DNA of 64,000 nucleotides from JACMLD01 sp038207265. GTDB lineage: Bacteria; Bacteroidota; Bacteroidia; Chitinophagales; Chitinophagaceae. The position numbers and the translations under genes were made by a program. The first letter of the stretch is position 1. Every line of letters starts with the position of its first letter. Location: assembly GCA_038207265.1 (NCBI GenBank), contig JBBQZZ010000001.1, forward strand, positions 806,001 to 870,000, read 5' to 3'. This document shows, in pieces, positions 36,529 through 45,613 of this stretch. Below the pieces are notes generated by a model that did no database searches, was not told where the DNA came from, and saw only the letters and a program-made list of their open reading frames with translations.

Positions 36529-38209
36529 ACTGAAAATATTATTGGACCTTGTTAAAAGCTCATCCAAAGATGAGCTATCCTGGATGAATGGATATATCTC
36601 CGATATTATCGGTGAGGAAACCCGTAAAATGCCAGTAACGGCAAAAGCAACCATTAATAAAGTAACCATTGCATATGGTACTGAAACTGGCAATTCAAAA
36701 AGGGTAGCAACTGATTTTGCAGCAAAAGCAAAGAAAAATGGAATCAATGCAAAAGTTGTGAGTCTGGATCAATACCGGTTGAATGATTTAGCAAAAGAAG
36801 AATATTTTCTCACCATCATCAGCACGCAGGGCGAGGGTGAACCACCGGAAGCTGCTAAGAAATTTTATGATCATATCCATCACAATGGATTTAAACTGGA
36901 AAAATTAAAATACAGTGTGCTGGCATTGGGAGATACATCTTATCCATTGTATTGTAAAGCAGGTGAAGATGTGGATGAGCAATTACAGAAACTGGGTGGC
37001 AAACGTATTGCTGAAATGCAGAAATGCGATGTTGAATTTGAAGAAGATGCCAATCTATGGTTCAGCAAAGTATTGAAAACATTATCTGATAACAAAGAAA
37101 GCAATGTTGTACCAACGGCATTACCGGAAACAGCAAAAAAATCGGCTGGTAAAAAATCTTACTCCGGAACAATTATCACCAATATCAACCTGAATGATCG
37201 AGGATCAAACAAAGAAACTTATCATATAGAAATTGCTGCCGATGAGGTGGAATATGAAGCCGGCGACTCAATTGGCATAGTACCGGAGAACCCGGACAAG
37301 ATGGTTGAAACTATTCTTTCATTTGCCAAAGGAATTAATGCAGGTAAAAAAATTCAGTATAAAAATGAATCCTATACCATCTTTGATTTATTAAAATACA
37401 AATTGAATATTTCTCACCTGATAACTGCCGTTGTAAAAAGATATGCATCGATTGTGACCCAGGAAATACCTGAAACAAAAATAGACCTGCTCAACTTATT
37501 AAAAATATACCCGGTAAAAGATGCCGCGCAGTTTGAAGAAGTATTGGGAATATTAAATCCAATCGCACCGCGTCTTTATACAATGGCCTCCTCTCCTGCC
37601 GCTAACAACGGAGAAGTTCATATCACCGTAGTAAAAGATGTATTTACTGTGAATGAAGAAAAGAAATTCGGCATTTGTTCTGCATTTCTGGGCAGGCAAA
37701 ATATCAATACCCCCATCAAATTCTTTGTTCAGAAAAACAAACGCTTTCGTTTGCCTGCACCAGATAAAGATATAATTATGATTGGTCCGGGTACAGGTAT
37801 TGCGGCCTTCCGTTCTTTTCTGGCAGAAAGAGATGCAACGGGAGCCAGTGGTAAGAACTGGCTGTTTTTTGGTGAACAACATTTTGCTGTTGATTTTCTT
37901 TACCAAACGGAAATTCAGAATTGGTTTGAAACAGGTGTACTTACTAAAGTGAATGTTGCTTTCTCCCGCGATCAACCGGAAAAAATTTATGTGCAGCATA
38001 GAATGTGGGAACAGGGTGCTGAATTATACAAATGGATTCAATCTGGTGCCCATGTATATCTCTGTGGTAAAAAAGATCCCATGAGCGTAGATGTTGAACA
38101 TGCATTAATGGGCATTATTGAAAAATTTGGTGAAAAAACAAAAGAAGAAGCAAGGGAATTCTTTATACAGATGGAGAATGAAGGTCGTTATTCTGAAGAT
38201 GTATATTAG
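36512..38209 (+). CDS. cysJ: Sulfite reductase flavoprotein subunit
   Basis: The open frame extends back to 36392 inside cobA, but the ATG at 36512 gives a natural start (MLPEHK) and a 565-residue product. The order is flavodoxin domain (about 48-190; TIAYGTETGNSKRVA, STQGEGEPP), connecting and FAD-binding domain (about 225-430; RLYTMASS), and NADPH-binding domain (GPGTGIAAFRSFL, FFGEQH, YLCGKKDPM). It moves electrons from NADPH through FAD and FMN to the hemoprotein. A poly-Ala/Lys linker joins the first two domains. The 17-bp overlap with cobA suggests coupled translation. Confidence 0.92.
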   Translation: MLPEHKLKILLDLVKSSSKDELSWMNGYISDIIGEETRKMPVTAKATINKVTIAYGTETGNSKRVATDFAAKAKKNGINAKVVSLDQYRLNDLAKEEYFLTIISTQGEGEPPEAAKKFYDHIHHNGFKLEKLKYSVLALGDTSYPLYCKAGEDVDEQLQKLGGKRIAEMQKCDVEFEEDANLWFSKVLKTLSDNKESNVVPTALPETAKKSAGKKSYSGTIITNINLNDRGSNKETYHIEIAADEVEYEAGDSIGIVPENPDKMVETILSFAKGINAGKKIQYKNESYTIFDLLKYKLNISHLITAVVKRYASIVTQEIPETKIDLLNLLKIYPVKDAAQFEEVLGILNPIAPRLYTMASSPAANNGEVHITVVKDVFTVNEEKKFGICSAFLGRQNINTPIKFFVQKNKRFRLPAPDKDIIMIGPGTGIAAFRSFLAERDATGASGKNWLFFGEQHFAVDFLYQTEIQNWFETGVLTKVNVAFSRDQPEKIYVQHRMWEQGAELYKWIQSGAHVYLCGKKDPMSVDVEHALMGIIEKFGEKTKEEAREFFIQMENEGRYSEDVY

Positions 38210-38345
38210 GGAGGAATTGTAAATATGGAAGTAGGAATAGGGCCTTTATTGGAAGAAACCTGAAATTATTTTTGGGATTGCGCAGGGAAGTCCAATCTCA
38301 AATTCCCAATTCCACAATGATTTGATTTAAAAATTTAATACAAAG

Positions 38346-40013
38346 ATGGAAGAACAACATAACTTATCAGGGATAGAAAAAATAAAACAAGCCAGCGATG
38401 GTTTACGGGGTGAGATAGAACAAAGCCTGAAAGACGAAATCACCGGTGCTATCCGCGAGGGCGACCAGGCCGTTGTGAAGTTTCATGGTATGTACCAGCA
38501 GGATGATAGAGACAGAAGAGAAGAGCGGGCCCAGAAGAAATTAGATCGGTTGTATACATTTATGATCCGGCTTCGCTTACCTGGTGGATTCATGGATGCA
38601 AAACAATGGGTAGCCATGCACTCTATTGCAGGGGATAATTCAACCGGAGTTATAAAAATCACAACCCGGCAAACCGTACAATTACACGGACTGATCAAAT
38701 CCAAAATACGACCAACCATAAAATCATTCAGTGAAGCAGGACTTGATTCCATTGCTACCTGTGGCGATATTAACCGGAATGTATTGTGTAGCGCCCATCC
38801 CAAACAGTCACCTATACACGAAAAAGTTTTTGCCTATGCAGATAAGATCAGTGAAATGCTGATGCCGAAGACCAAAGCATATTATGAAATCTGGTTGGAG
38901 GATGAAAAGATAGCCGATAAAAAAGAGGAGGAAGATCCGCTGTACCAGGACAGGTATCTTCCACGAAAATTTAAAATAGCCATTGCCATTCCACCCAACA
39001 ACGACGTGGATGTATTTGGAAATGATTTGGGGTTGATTGCCATTATTGAAAACAATGAATTAAAGGGATACAATATTGCAATTGGAGGCGGACTCTCCAC
39101 CACACACGGCAATCCATCTACTTATGCAAGACTGGGAACTGTGATTGGGTTTACCGATACGGAAGAAAAAACAATGAAAGCGATCTATGAAGTACTTACC
39201 GTGCAAAGAGATTATGGCAACCGGAGTGATAGAAAACTCGCCCGTTTAAAATACACAATAGATAAATATGGTGTGGATTGGTTCCGGACGGAAGTTGAAA
39301 AGCGTGCAGGATTTAAACTGGAACCGGCAAGACCATTCCAATTCACTGAACGCCGTGATTATTTCGGCTGGTATCAGAACAATAGAGGATTGTGGTATTA
39401 TACTGTTTTTGTTGAAAACGGCCGTGTAACCGATGATGAGCAGGCTGCTTTAAAGACAGCCCTGCTGGAAGTGGCGAAAACCAATAAAGTAAGCTTTCGT
39501 TTCACAGCCAATCAAAATGTAATCATCAGCGATATTTCAGAAAAAGATAAAGACAGCATTCAAAAAATCCTGGAGAAGTTCAATATAATTGCACATACAG
39601 AGGCCAGTTCAGTGGTTCGGAAAAACTCAATGGCTTGTGTGGCATTGCCCACTTGTCCATTGGCGTTAGCGGAGGGCCAGCGCTATTTACCCAATTTGAT
39701 TGGTAAGATTGAACCACTGATGGAAAAACACGGGCTCGTCAATGAAGATATTATAATACGCATGACGGGTTGCCCGAATGGTTGTGCAAGACCTTATATA
39801 GCAGAAATTGGATTCGTAGGTACAGCGCCCGGCAAATATAACCTGCATATTGGTGGAGATAACCAGGGAATGCGATTAAATAAAATTTATAAAGAAAACC
39901 TGGATGAACCCGCCATCCTGAATGAACTCGATAATTTGTTTAGCCAGTTCAAAAAGGAAAGGACAATAAAAGAATCTTTCGGCGATTTTACAGTAAGAAA
40001 ACAATTGATCTGA
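38346..40013 (+). CDS. cysI: Sulfite reductase hemoprotein subunit
   Basis: This 555-residue protein has the nitrite/sulfite reductase repeat. Siroheme/[4Fe-4S] ligands appear as ACVALPTCP (CX5C) and MTGCPNGCARP (CX3C) near residues 430-480, and CGDINRNVLCS is the family middle motif. It catalyses six-electron reduction of sulfite to sulfide. A nitrite-reductase role cannot be excluded from sequence alone, but the context (cysH, cysD, cysN, cysJ) fixes it as assimilatory sulfite reductase. It starts 136 bp after cysJ. Confidence 0.93.
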   Translation: MEEQHNLSGIEKIKQASDGLRGEIEQSLKDEITGAIREGDQAVVKFHGMYQQDDRDRREERAQKKLDRLYTFMIRLRLPGGFMDAKQWVAMHSIAGDNSTGVIKITTRQTVQLHGLIKSKIRPTIKSFSEAGLDSIATCGDINRNVLCSAHPKQSPIHEKVFAYADKISEMLMPKTKAYYEIWLEDEKIADKKEEEDPLYQDRYLPRKFKIAIAIPPNNDVDVFGNDLGLIAIIENNELKGYNIAIGGGLSTTHGNPSTYARLGTVIGFTDTEEKTMKAIYEVLTVQRDYGNRSDRKLARLKYTIDKYGVDWFRTEVEKRAGFKLEPARPFQFTERRDYFGWYQNNRGLWYYTVFVENGRVTDDEQAALKTALLEVAKTNKVSFRFTANQNVIISDISEKDKDSIQKILEKFNIIAHTEASSVVRKNSMACVALPTCPLALAEGQRYLPNLIGKIEPLMEKHGLVNEDIIIRMTGCPNGCARPYIAEIGFVGTAPGKYNLHIGGDNQGMRLNKIYKENLDEPAILNELDNLFSQFKKERTIKESFGDFTVRKQLI

Positions 40014-40042
40014 ACAAAATAATCTAAAAATGATAAATTAGT

Positions 40043-40057
40043 CTACTAAAATAGTAG
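40043..40057 (+). promoter_or_regulatory. Operator-like palindrome upstream of the Met8-TSUP gene (site 2)
   Basis: CTACTAAAATAGTAG is a perfect inverted repeat (CTACTA-AAA-TAGTAG) preceded by GT. It ends 52 bp before the start codon and lies just upstream of a possible -7 box at 40067. Compare sites 1 (32448) and 3 (41721). Confidence 0.65.
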
Positions 40058-40066
40058 GGAATACGT

Positions 40067-40074
40067 TAGTTTTG
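40067..40074 (+). promoter_or_regulatory. Possible Bacteroidota -7 promoter box
   Basis: TAGTTTTG matches the consensus TAnnTTTG. No good -33 TTTG is found at the usual distance; instead the palindrome occupies that area, as expected for an activator-dependent or repressor-blocked promoter. Start-site data are lacking. Confidence 0.4.
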
Positions 40075-40109
40075 TCAATCCGCTGGCAGGTGCATTTATA
40101 GGTTTTTAA

Positions 40110-41678
40110 ATGATTATAATGAAAGAAAACAATATTTCTGGAGAGTTGGTGGAACGCATAACAAGCCGGGAAGCGGAGCATAACCGTTTGTTTCCTGTCT
40201 TTCTTAAACTGGAAACCCTGGAAGTATTGTTGATTGGCGCAGGTAAAGTGGGCTATGAAAAATTACAGGCGATTCTGGGTAATGCTCCATCCACTTCCAT
40301 AACCGTGGTGGCAAGCGAAATTGCAAACGAAGTAAAGCATCTGGCGACGGTTCATGCTAACATACGTCTAATAGAAAGACCGTTTGAAGAATCGGATCTC
40401 CAGCATTGTGATATTGCGGTAGTGGCTGTTGATGATAAGGCCGTAAGTAAATACATTCACCTGCTGGCAAAAGAAAAAAAGATACTGGTGAATGTTGCTG
40501 ATACCCCGGATCAATGCGATTTCTATTTGGGTTCTATTGTTCAAAAAGGAAACTTGAAGATTGCCATCTCTACTAACGGCAAATCTCCAACGATTGCCAA
40601 AAGACTAAAAGAACAGTTAAACGAACTGATACCGGATGAAATTGAAGGCCTCATCCAAAACATGCATACTATCCGCCAGGAATTAAAAGGCGATTTCAAT
40701 GATAAAGTAAAACAACTGGATGATCTTACCAAAGTACTTGCTGCCAAACAGGCAACATTGGAAGAAATCAATAAACCAGAAGAGAAAAAATGGCCGCAAA
40801 TTGTAAAGTGGTGTTTGTTTGCATTTGTGTTTATGTTACTGGGGCATGCAATATTGTCTTATGTCCCATTCGGTAAAATACTTACTGGCATTGAGAGCAT
40901 ACCTGAATATATAGATACCAAACTTTTCCTGCTGATGCTGTTAACGGGTTTCATGGCGCAGATGGTTGACGGATCAATGGGAATGGGATATGGAACCATA
41001 TCAACAACATTTCTTTTGGCAATTGGCATATCTCCCGCTATCGTCAGCAGTCGTGTACATTCTGCCCGCGTATTTTCAAGCGGCGTTTCGGGTTATAGTC
41101 ATCATCGTTTTGGAAACATCAATAAAAAATTATTCAGGGCGCTGGTTATTCCGGGTGTTATCGGGGCAGTATCGGGTGCAGCATTGGCATACTTCGGACA
41201 AAACTATTCTGGTTGGGTTCGTATTCCCCTTTCGTTTTATACATTATACCTCGGTTATCATATAGTAAAAAAAGCATTGAAGAAAAAAAATGCGCAGGAT
41301 AAAGTTAAACATGCAGGATGGCTTGCGTCCATTGGTGGATTCATGGATGCATTCGCAGGTGGCGGCTGGGGTGCGCTTGTAACGGGCACGCTTATATCAA
41401 AAAGAAGAAGCCCCCGTTATGTAATTGGGTCTGTTTGCCTCGCAGAATTTTTCGTGGTATTTGCCAGTTCTATCACTTTTTTCATTCTATTAAAAAGCAT
41501 TCCGCTAATAGATGTTGCTGGCTTGATTATAGGTGGTTTAATTGCCGCGCCTATTGCCGCAAGGCTGGTGGGTGTTTTGCCTATGAAGACGATGTATATT
41601 TCTGTTGGTACAATTGTAATCTTAACCAGCATGCTTACACTCTGGAAAACCATTTCAAACGTAATACCCCTGCATTAA
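40110..41678 (+). CDS. Fusion of siroheme-synthase dehydrogenase/ferrochelatase domain with a TSUP transporter
   Basis: The 522-residue product combines two parts. Residues about 25-230 match the Met8/CysG N-terminal half: VLLIGAGKVGYEKL, ASEIANEVK, VNVADTPDQCDFYLGSIV and KIAISTNGKSPTIAKRLKEQL. This domain oxidises precorrin-2 and inserts iron to give siroheme. Residues about 235-520 form a TauE/SafE (TSUP) membrane domain with about eight helices (QMVDGSMGMGYG, FMDAFAGGGWGALVTG). TSUP proteins move sulfite, sulfate or organosulfur anions. The start could also be the second Met at 40119. It completes siroheme synthesis for cysI and may add sulfur-anion transport. Confidence 0.88.
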   Translation: MIIMKENNISGELVERITSREAEHNRLFPVFLKLETLEVLLIGAGKVGYEKLQAILGNAPSTSITVVASEIANEVKHLATVHANIRLIERPFEESDLQHCDIAVVAVDDKAVSKYIHLLAKEKKILVNVADTPDQCDFYLGSIVQKGNLKIAISTNGKSPTIAKRLKEQLNELIPDEIEGLIQNMHTIRQELKGDFNDKVKQLDDLTKVLAAKQATLEEINKPEEKKWPQIVKWCLFAFVFMLLGHAILSYVPFGKILTGIESIPEYIDTKLFLLMLLTGFMAQMVDGSMGMGYGTISTTFLLAIGISPAIVSSRVHSARVFSSGVSGYSHHRFGNINKKLFRALVIPGVIGAVSGAALAYFGQNYSGWVRIPLSFYTLYLGYHIVKKALKKKNAQDKVKHAGWLASIGGFMDAFAGGGWGALVTGTLISKRRSPRYVIGSVCLAEFFVVFASSITFFILLKSIPLIDVAGLIIGGLIAAPIAARLVGVLPMKTMYISVGTIVILTSMLTLWKTISNVIPLH

Positions 41679-41720
41679 TGATATGTATTAACTAAATTTA
41701 TATTTTTTTGAATATTTAGT

Positions 41721-41735
41721 CTATAAAAATAGTAG
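41721..41735 (+). promoter_or_regulatory. Operator-like palindrome upstream of the TonB receptor gene (site 3)
   Basis: CTATAAAAATAGTAG differs from site 2 at two positions and is framed by GT and AC, extending the inverted repeat to GTCTA...TAGAC (41719-41737). It lies 98 bp before the start of the receptor gene. Confidence 0.6.
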
Positions 41736-41833
41736 ACTTACAAAATGAAAAAGATGAACCATTTCATTGTACTCCGATGTTATTGCGAATAACTGCAATA
41801 AACCCATTGCTGATTTGAAACATCCTTCAGTAA

Positions 41834-44800
41834 ATGAAAAAACAAAAAATGAACACCAAACCATACAGTGGCTTTAAGAAAACTGCAACAAAAAATAAAC
41901 TGGTTCTGCTATTGCTGATTCCTTTACTGGCATCAAAAACTATAATGGCCCAGGGCGGTAACCTCATTGATATTTCTGGCAAGGTAGCAGACCAGGAAAC
42001 AAAGAAATCCCTTGCCGGAGTAAGTGTGTCCATCAAAGGTTCAATTACCGGAACGGTTACCAATGATTCTGGCACATTTATTCTACGTACCAAATTTAAA
42101 TTCCCCCTCACACTGATTTTTTCTTCAGTTGGATTTCAACCACAAGAATTTGAAGTAAAAAACATAGAATCCAAATTGTATATTAACCTTGTAACACAAA
42201 CTTCACTGGGCAGAGAAGTAGTAGTTACTGCCTCCCGTGTTGCGGAAAGCAGGTTGAAATCACCGGTGGCCATTGAAAAATTGGACATCCGGGCTATCAG
42301 GGAATCACCTGCTCCATCTTTTTATGATGCACTTGAAAATGTGAAAGGAGTACAAATGACAACGTCAAGCCTCACTTTCAAAGTTCCGAATACCCGTGGT
42401 TTCAATATCCCCAATAATTTTCGTTTTATGCAATTGGTAGATGGAGTAGATATGCAGGCTGCCACTTTGGGTGTTCCATTGGGTAATGCAATTGGTCCAA
42501 CAGAACTAGATATTCAAAGCGTGGAAATCACGCCCGGCGCGGCTTCTGCTTTGTATGGAATGAATGCCATCAATGGCATGGCCAACCTGCTTACAAAAAG
42601 TCCGTTTACTAACCAGGGGTTAAGCATCTATCAGAAAACAGGTATCAATCATGTGGATGCTGTTGATCACGATCCAGCCATACTAACTGAATCGGCTATA
42701 CGCTATGCTAACGCATTCAGTAATAAGTTCGCCTTCAAAATAAATTTTGGTTACATGCAGGGTACTGACTGGCGATCCAATACAAGATTGGATCAAAATA
42801 CCAATCACCTGAAAAGCGCCAACCCGGGTTTTCCTGCTTTGAATGGAACCAACAATGTTGCTTTTGATGGATGGAACAAATATGGTGATGATGCATTGGC
42901 CGGCAGTAATATTGTTTCCATTAGTGGACTAAACATTGATGGCAAAGCAAACCAAACCTTACGCGTAGCGCGTACGGGTTATTGGGAGACGGACCTCGTT
43001 AGTCCCAAAGTGAGCAATCTTAAATTTGATGCATCCCTGCATTACCGAATCAATGAAAAAGCGGAATTGTTTTATACCTACCGGAGAGGAGTGATGGATG
43101 GCGTGTTCCAGAGAGGAAATAAAATCAGGCTTGATAAGGTTATTGTACAAAATCATCACCTTGAACTGAAAGGCAGCAATTTTGTTATCAGCAGTTATAT
43201 TTCCGTTGAAAATACCGGTGATTCTTACAATGTAAAACCGCTTGCAGACAACCTCGACTTGTATAGCGGTGGCGCCAGTGATACAAAAAATGCCAATAGC
43301 TGGGGAACCAAGTATAAAAATGCATTGAATAAATATGCAACAGACAATGGCGGAACGCTCACTTCAGCAAACCTTGCTGCTGCCACCCAATACGCACGTC
43401 AGCAAGCTGATGCCAGTCGGGTTATACCAGGCACACAGGCGTTTGAAGATTTAAAGAATACCATTATTAAAATCAATAACTGGGATATCAAATCAAGTTC
43501 TATACCAGATGCACCACTTACAGGCGGTGCTGCATTGGTTCAGAAAAGTCGTTTATATCATACCGAAGCACAATGGGATCTGTCAAATAAAGTAAAATTG
43601 ATTGATTTGTTGATTGGAGGTGATGCACGTATCTACGAGGTTATTCCCGATGGAAACAATTTTGTTGATTTCTCCCGTCCCATCGCTGAACGCAATAAAG
43701 CATTGAAAGATGGCAGCTTCGGAAGCAATGTCTATTATAAAAAGTTTGGCGCTTTTACACAGGTAACAAAAACATTCTTCGAAAAGAAATTGAAATTATT
43801 TGGTTCGCTGCGTTATGACTGCAACCCTGCGTTTGATCCAAAATTTACGCCGCGCCTCGCAGCAGTTTATATATTCAAAGAAAATCACAACTTCAGATTT
43901 ACTTATCAGCAGGGCTATCGCTTCCCGGCATTGTTTGAAGCATTGTCTTATGTAAATAATGGGCGGGTAAAACGTGTGGGTAGTCTTTCTTATATCAATG
44001 AAGGATTGGGTTTTCTCGATAACAGTTTTACCCAGGCTTCTGTAGTGAACTTCAATGCAGCCGTGAGTGCACAGGGCAATACTGATGCGGCGGCTTCAGC
44101 AAACAGGAATTTATTAGTAGTCGCCAATCTTCCCAAGGCAAAATCCGAACGCATCAATTCATTTGAAGCAGGCTATAAAAGTGTTTTGCTGAATAACAAA
44201 CTGGTAATTGATTTTGATGTTTATAGCAATTCTTATGATGGCTTCCTGGGGCAAGTACAGGTTTATGTTCCAAAGGATGAAACTGTAGGATCAGATGCTG
44301 CTGTGCTGGCCATGTTGGATCGTAACCGCGACGCTACTTCAACTACCGGAACAACCGCTGCCAGCAAAGGCCAGGATCGCTACCGTGTATACACAAACGC
44401 AAAGAAGAGCTATCATAATTATGGATCCGCATTGGGGATCACTTATAATTTTTATAAGAAATTTACTGTTGCAGGCAATGTAAATTTCAACCGGATCAAA
44501 GCGGCTTCATCAGATGATATTTTTGTCACCGGCTTTAATACCCCAGAATGGGCAACAAACTTATCGTTTGGAAACCGCGAGGTCGTAAAAAATGTTGGTT
44601 TCAATATTGTGTGGAGATGGCAGGATGCGTTCTTATGGGAGAGCCCGCTGGTAACCGGAAAAATTGCAGCTTACAATACAATTGACGCACAGGTAACATA
44701 CCGTATTCCAAAAGCCAATTCCAGCATCAAAGCAGGTGGTGCCAACATTTTCAATAACCGGTACTTGCAATATGCGGGCGGACCAACATTGGGCGGACTC

Positions 44801-44842
44801 TATTATGTAGCCATTACAGTTGAAGGATTACTAAATAAATAA
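41834..44842 (+). CDS. TonB-dependent receptor, sulfur-locus associated
   Basis: This 1002-residue outer-membrane receptor has an N-terminal export signal (hydrophobic stretch at about 22-37, ending AQGG), a carboxypeptidase-regulatory-like domain (ISGKVADQETKKSLAGVSVS, about 45-130), a plug (VVVTASRVAESRLKSPVAIEK, about 132-260) and a beta-barrel to the C-terminus. TonB-dependent receptors import large or scarce ligands across the outer membrane. It has no SusD partner. Position after the sulfate genes and the shared palindrome suggest a sulfur-containing ligand (such as sulfonates, sulfate esters or a sulfur chelate), which is inference. A terminator follows. Confidence 0.88.
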   Translation: MKKQKMNTKPYSGFKKTATKNKLVLLLLIPLLASKTIMAQGGNLIDISGKVADQETKKSLAGVSVSIKGSITGTVTNDSGTFILRTKFKFPLTLIFSSVGFQPQEFEVKNIESKLYINLVTQTSLGREVVVTASRVAESRLKSPVAIEKLDIRAIRESPAPSFYDALENVKGVQMTTSSLTFKVPNTRGFNIPNNFRFMQLVDGVDMQAATLGVPLGNAIGPTELDIQSVEITPGAASALYGMNAINGMANLLTKSPFTNQGLSIYQKTGINHVDAVDHDPAILTESAIRYANAFSNKFAFKINFGYMQGTDWRSNTRLDQNTNHLKSANPGFPALNGTNNVAFDGWNKYGDDALAGSNIVSISGLNIDGKANQTLRVARTGYWETDLVSPKVSNLKFDASLHYRINEKAELFYTYRRGVMDGVFQRGNKIRLDKVIVQNHHLELKGSNFVISSYISVENTGDSYNVKPLADNLDLYSGGASDTKNANSWGTKYKNALNKYATDNGGTLTSANLAAATQYARQQADASRVIPGTQAFEDLKNTIIKINNWDIKSSSIPDAPLTGGAALVQKSRLYHTEAQWDLSNKVKLIDLLIGGDARIYEVIPDGNNFVDFSRPIAERNKALKDGSFGSNVYYKKFGAFTQVTKTFFEKKLKLFGSLRYDCNPAFDPKFTPRLAAVYIFKENHNFRFTYQQGYRFPALFEALSYVNNGRVKRVGSLSYINEGLGFLDNSFTQASVVNFNAAVSAQGNTDAAASANRNLLVVANLPKAKSERINSFEAGYKSVLLNNKLVIDFDVYSNSYDGFLGQVQVYVPKDETVGSDAAVLAMLDRNRDATSTTGTTAASKGQDRYRVYTNAKKSYHNYGSALGITYNFYKKFTVAGNVNFNRIKAASSDDIFVTGFNTPEWATNLSFGNREVVKNVGFNIVWRWQDAFLWESPLVTGKIAAYNTIDAQVTYRIPKANSSIKAGGANIFNNRYLQYAGGPTLGGLYYVAITVEGLLNK

Positions 44843-44848
44843 AAAAGA

Positions 44849-44886
44849 AAAAAGAAACGGAGCCTGGAAATGCCAGTTTCTTTTTT
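44849..44886 (+). terminator. Terminator after the TonB receptor gene
   Basis: Arms AAAAGAAAC and GTTTCTTTT enclose a 17-base loop that contains a short TGG/CCA pair, and a T-run follows. It begins six bases after the stop codon. Confidence 0.75.
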
Positions 44887-44990
44887 GATCTGCGGCACAA
44901 AAATTCAAAATAGAAATAAGATGATTGAAAAAGTTTTTGTTTAATATGCCAGATAAGGTTGGATTAAGCGAACTGTTTTAAAGGCATAAA

Positions 44991-45018
44991 AAAAGATGTG
45001 AACTTAGTCACATCTTTT
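44991..45018. terminator. Bidirectional hairpin terminator
   Basis: An 11-bp stem (44991-45001 with 45008-45018; AAAAGATGTGA) has a six-base loop and A/T-runs on both sides. It lies just past the stop of the minus-strand gene at 45040 and serves it on that strand. Confidence 0.75.
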
Positions 45019-45039
45019 CAAAAATAGATCCGGGTAATA

Positions 45040-45336
45040 TTATGCAGCAGCATGCTTCCCCGAAACAATATGATTTGCAGGTTTTTTATCCTTGATGACT
45101 GTGAAAGAAAATTCTTTACCTGTTTTTTTAGCGGCCCTGCAGGCTGCATCGGTGAGTTCTTTAATAGTAAATGCACCTTCACGGGTAAATTCCATTAACC
45201 GCAGAAGGTATCCGTTCGCTTTTGCAACGTTCTTTTTTATACTATCAAAAGATTCCTTTGCCATTTCGCTGCTCAATACTTTATAGTCGGCTTCCGCGGC
45301 GCTGTGCAATGTTATATTTACAATAAACCTTGTCAT
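45040..45336 (-). CDS. Small protein, unknown function
   Basis: This 98-residue protein has no signal peptide. It is mostly alpha/beta with charged helices (AEADYKVLSSEMAKESFDSI) and a C-terminal HAAA tail. I recognise no family. The terminator directly after it and the 98-codon length make it a believable gene. It is convergent with the TonB receptor gene and stands alone. Confidence 0.65.
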   Translation of the reverse strand: MTRFIVNITLHSAAEADYKVLSSEMAKESFDSIKKNVAKANGYLLRLMEFTREGAFTIKELTDAACRAAKKTGKEFSFTVIKDKKPANHIVSGKHAAA

Positions 45337-45613
45337 TATATAAAATTTAAAATGAAAGATTAGTTAACCAAATCGGGTACAAAGTTAGGTGCCGGTATGT
45401 CTCATCAAAAGATCAATCTGTTATCGTTTTCACAACAGTTTGTAAACTGGGGATCCCAACAATCCCTCTCATTCAAACGCAGGCGAATAAGGTTTATTTC
45501 CTGCAATGCAATAAAATTAATACTTAAGCCCAATTCCGAATAATTAAAACTATATCGGCTAAATTTACATTCGCATTTGACTGGTGCAATCGTTTACCCA
45601 AATAAAAAATTCA

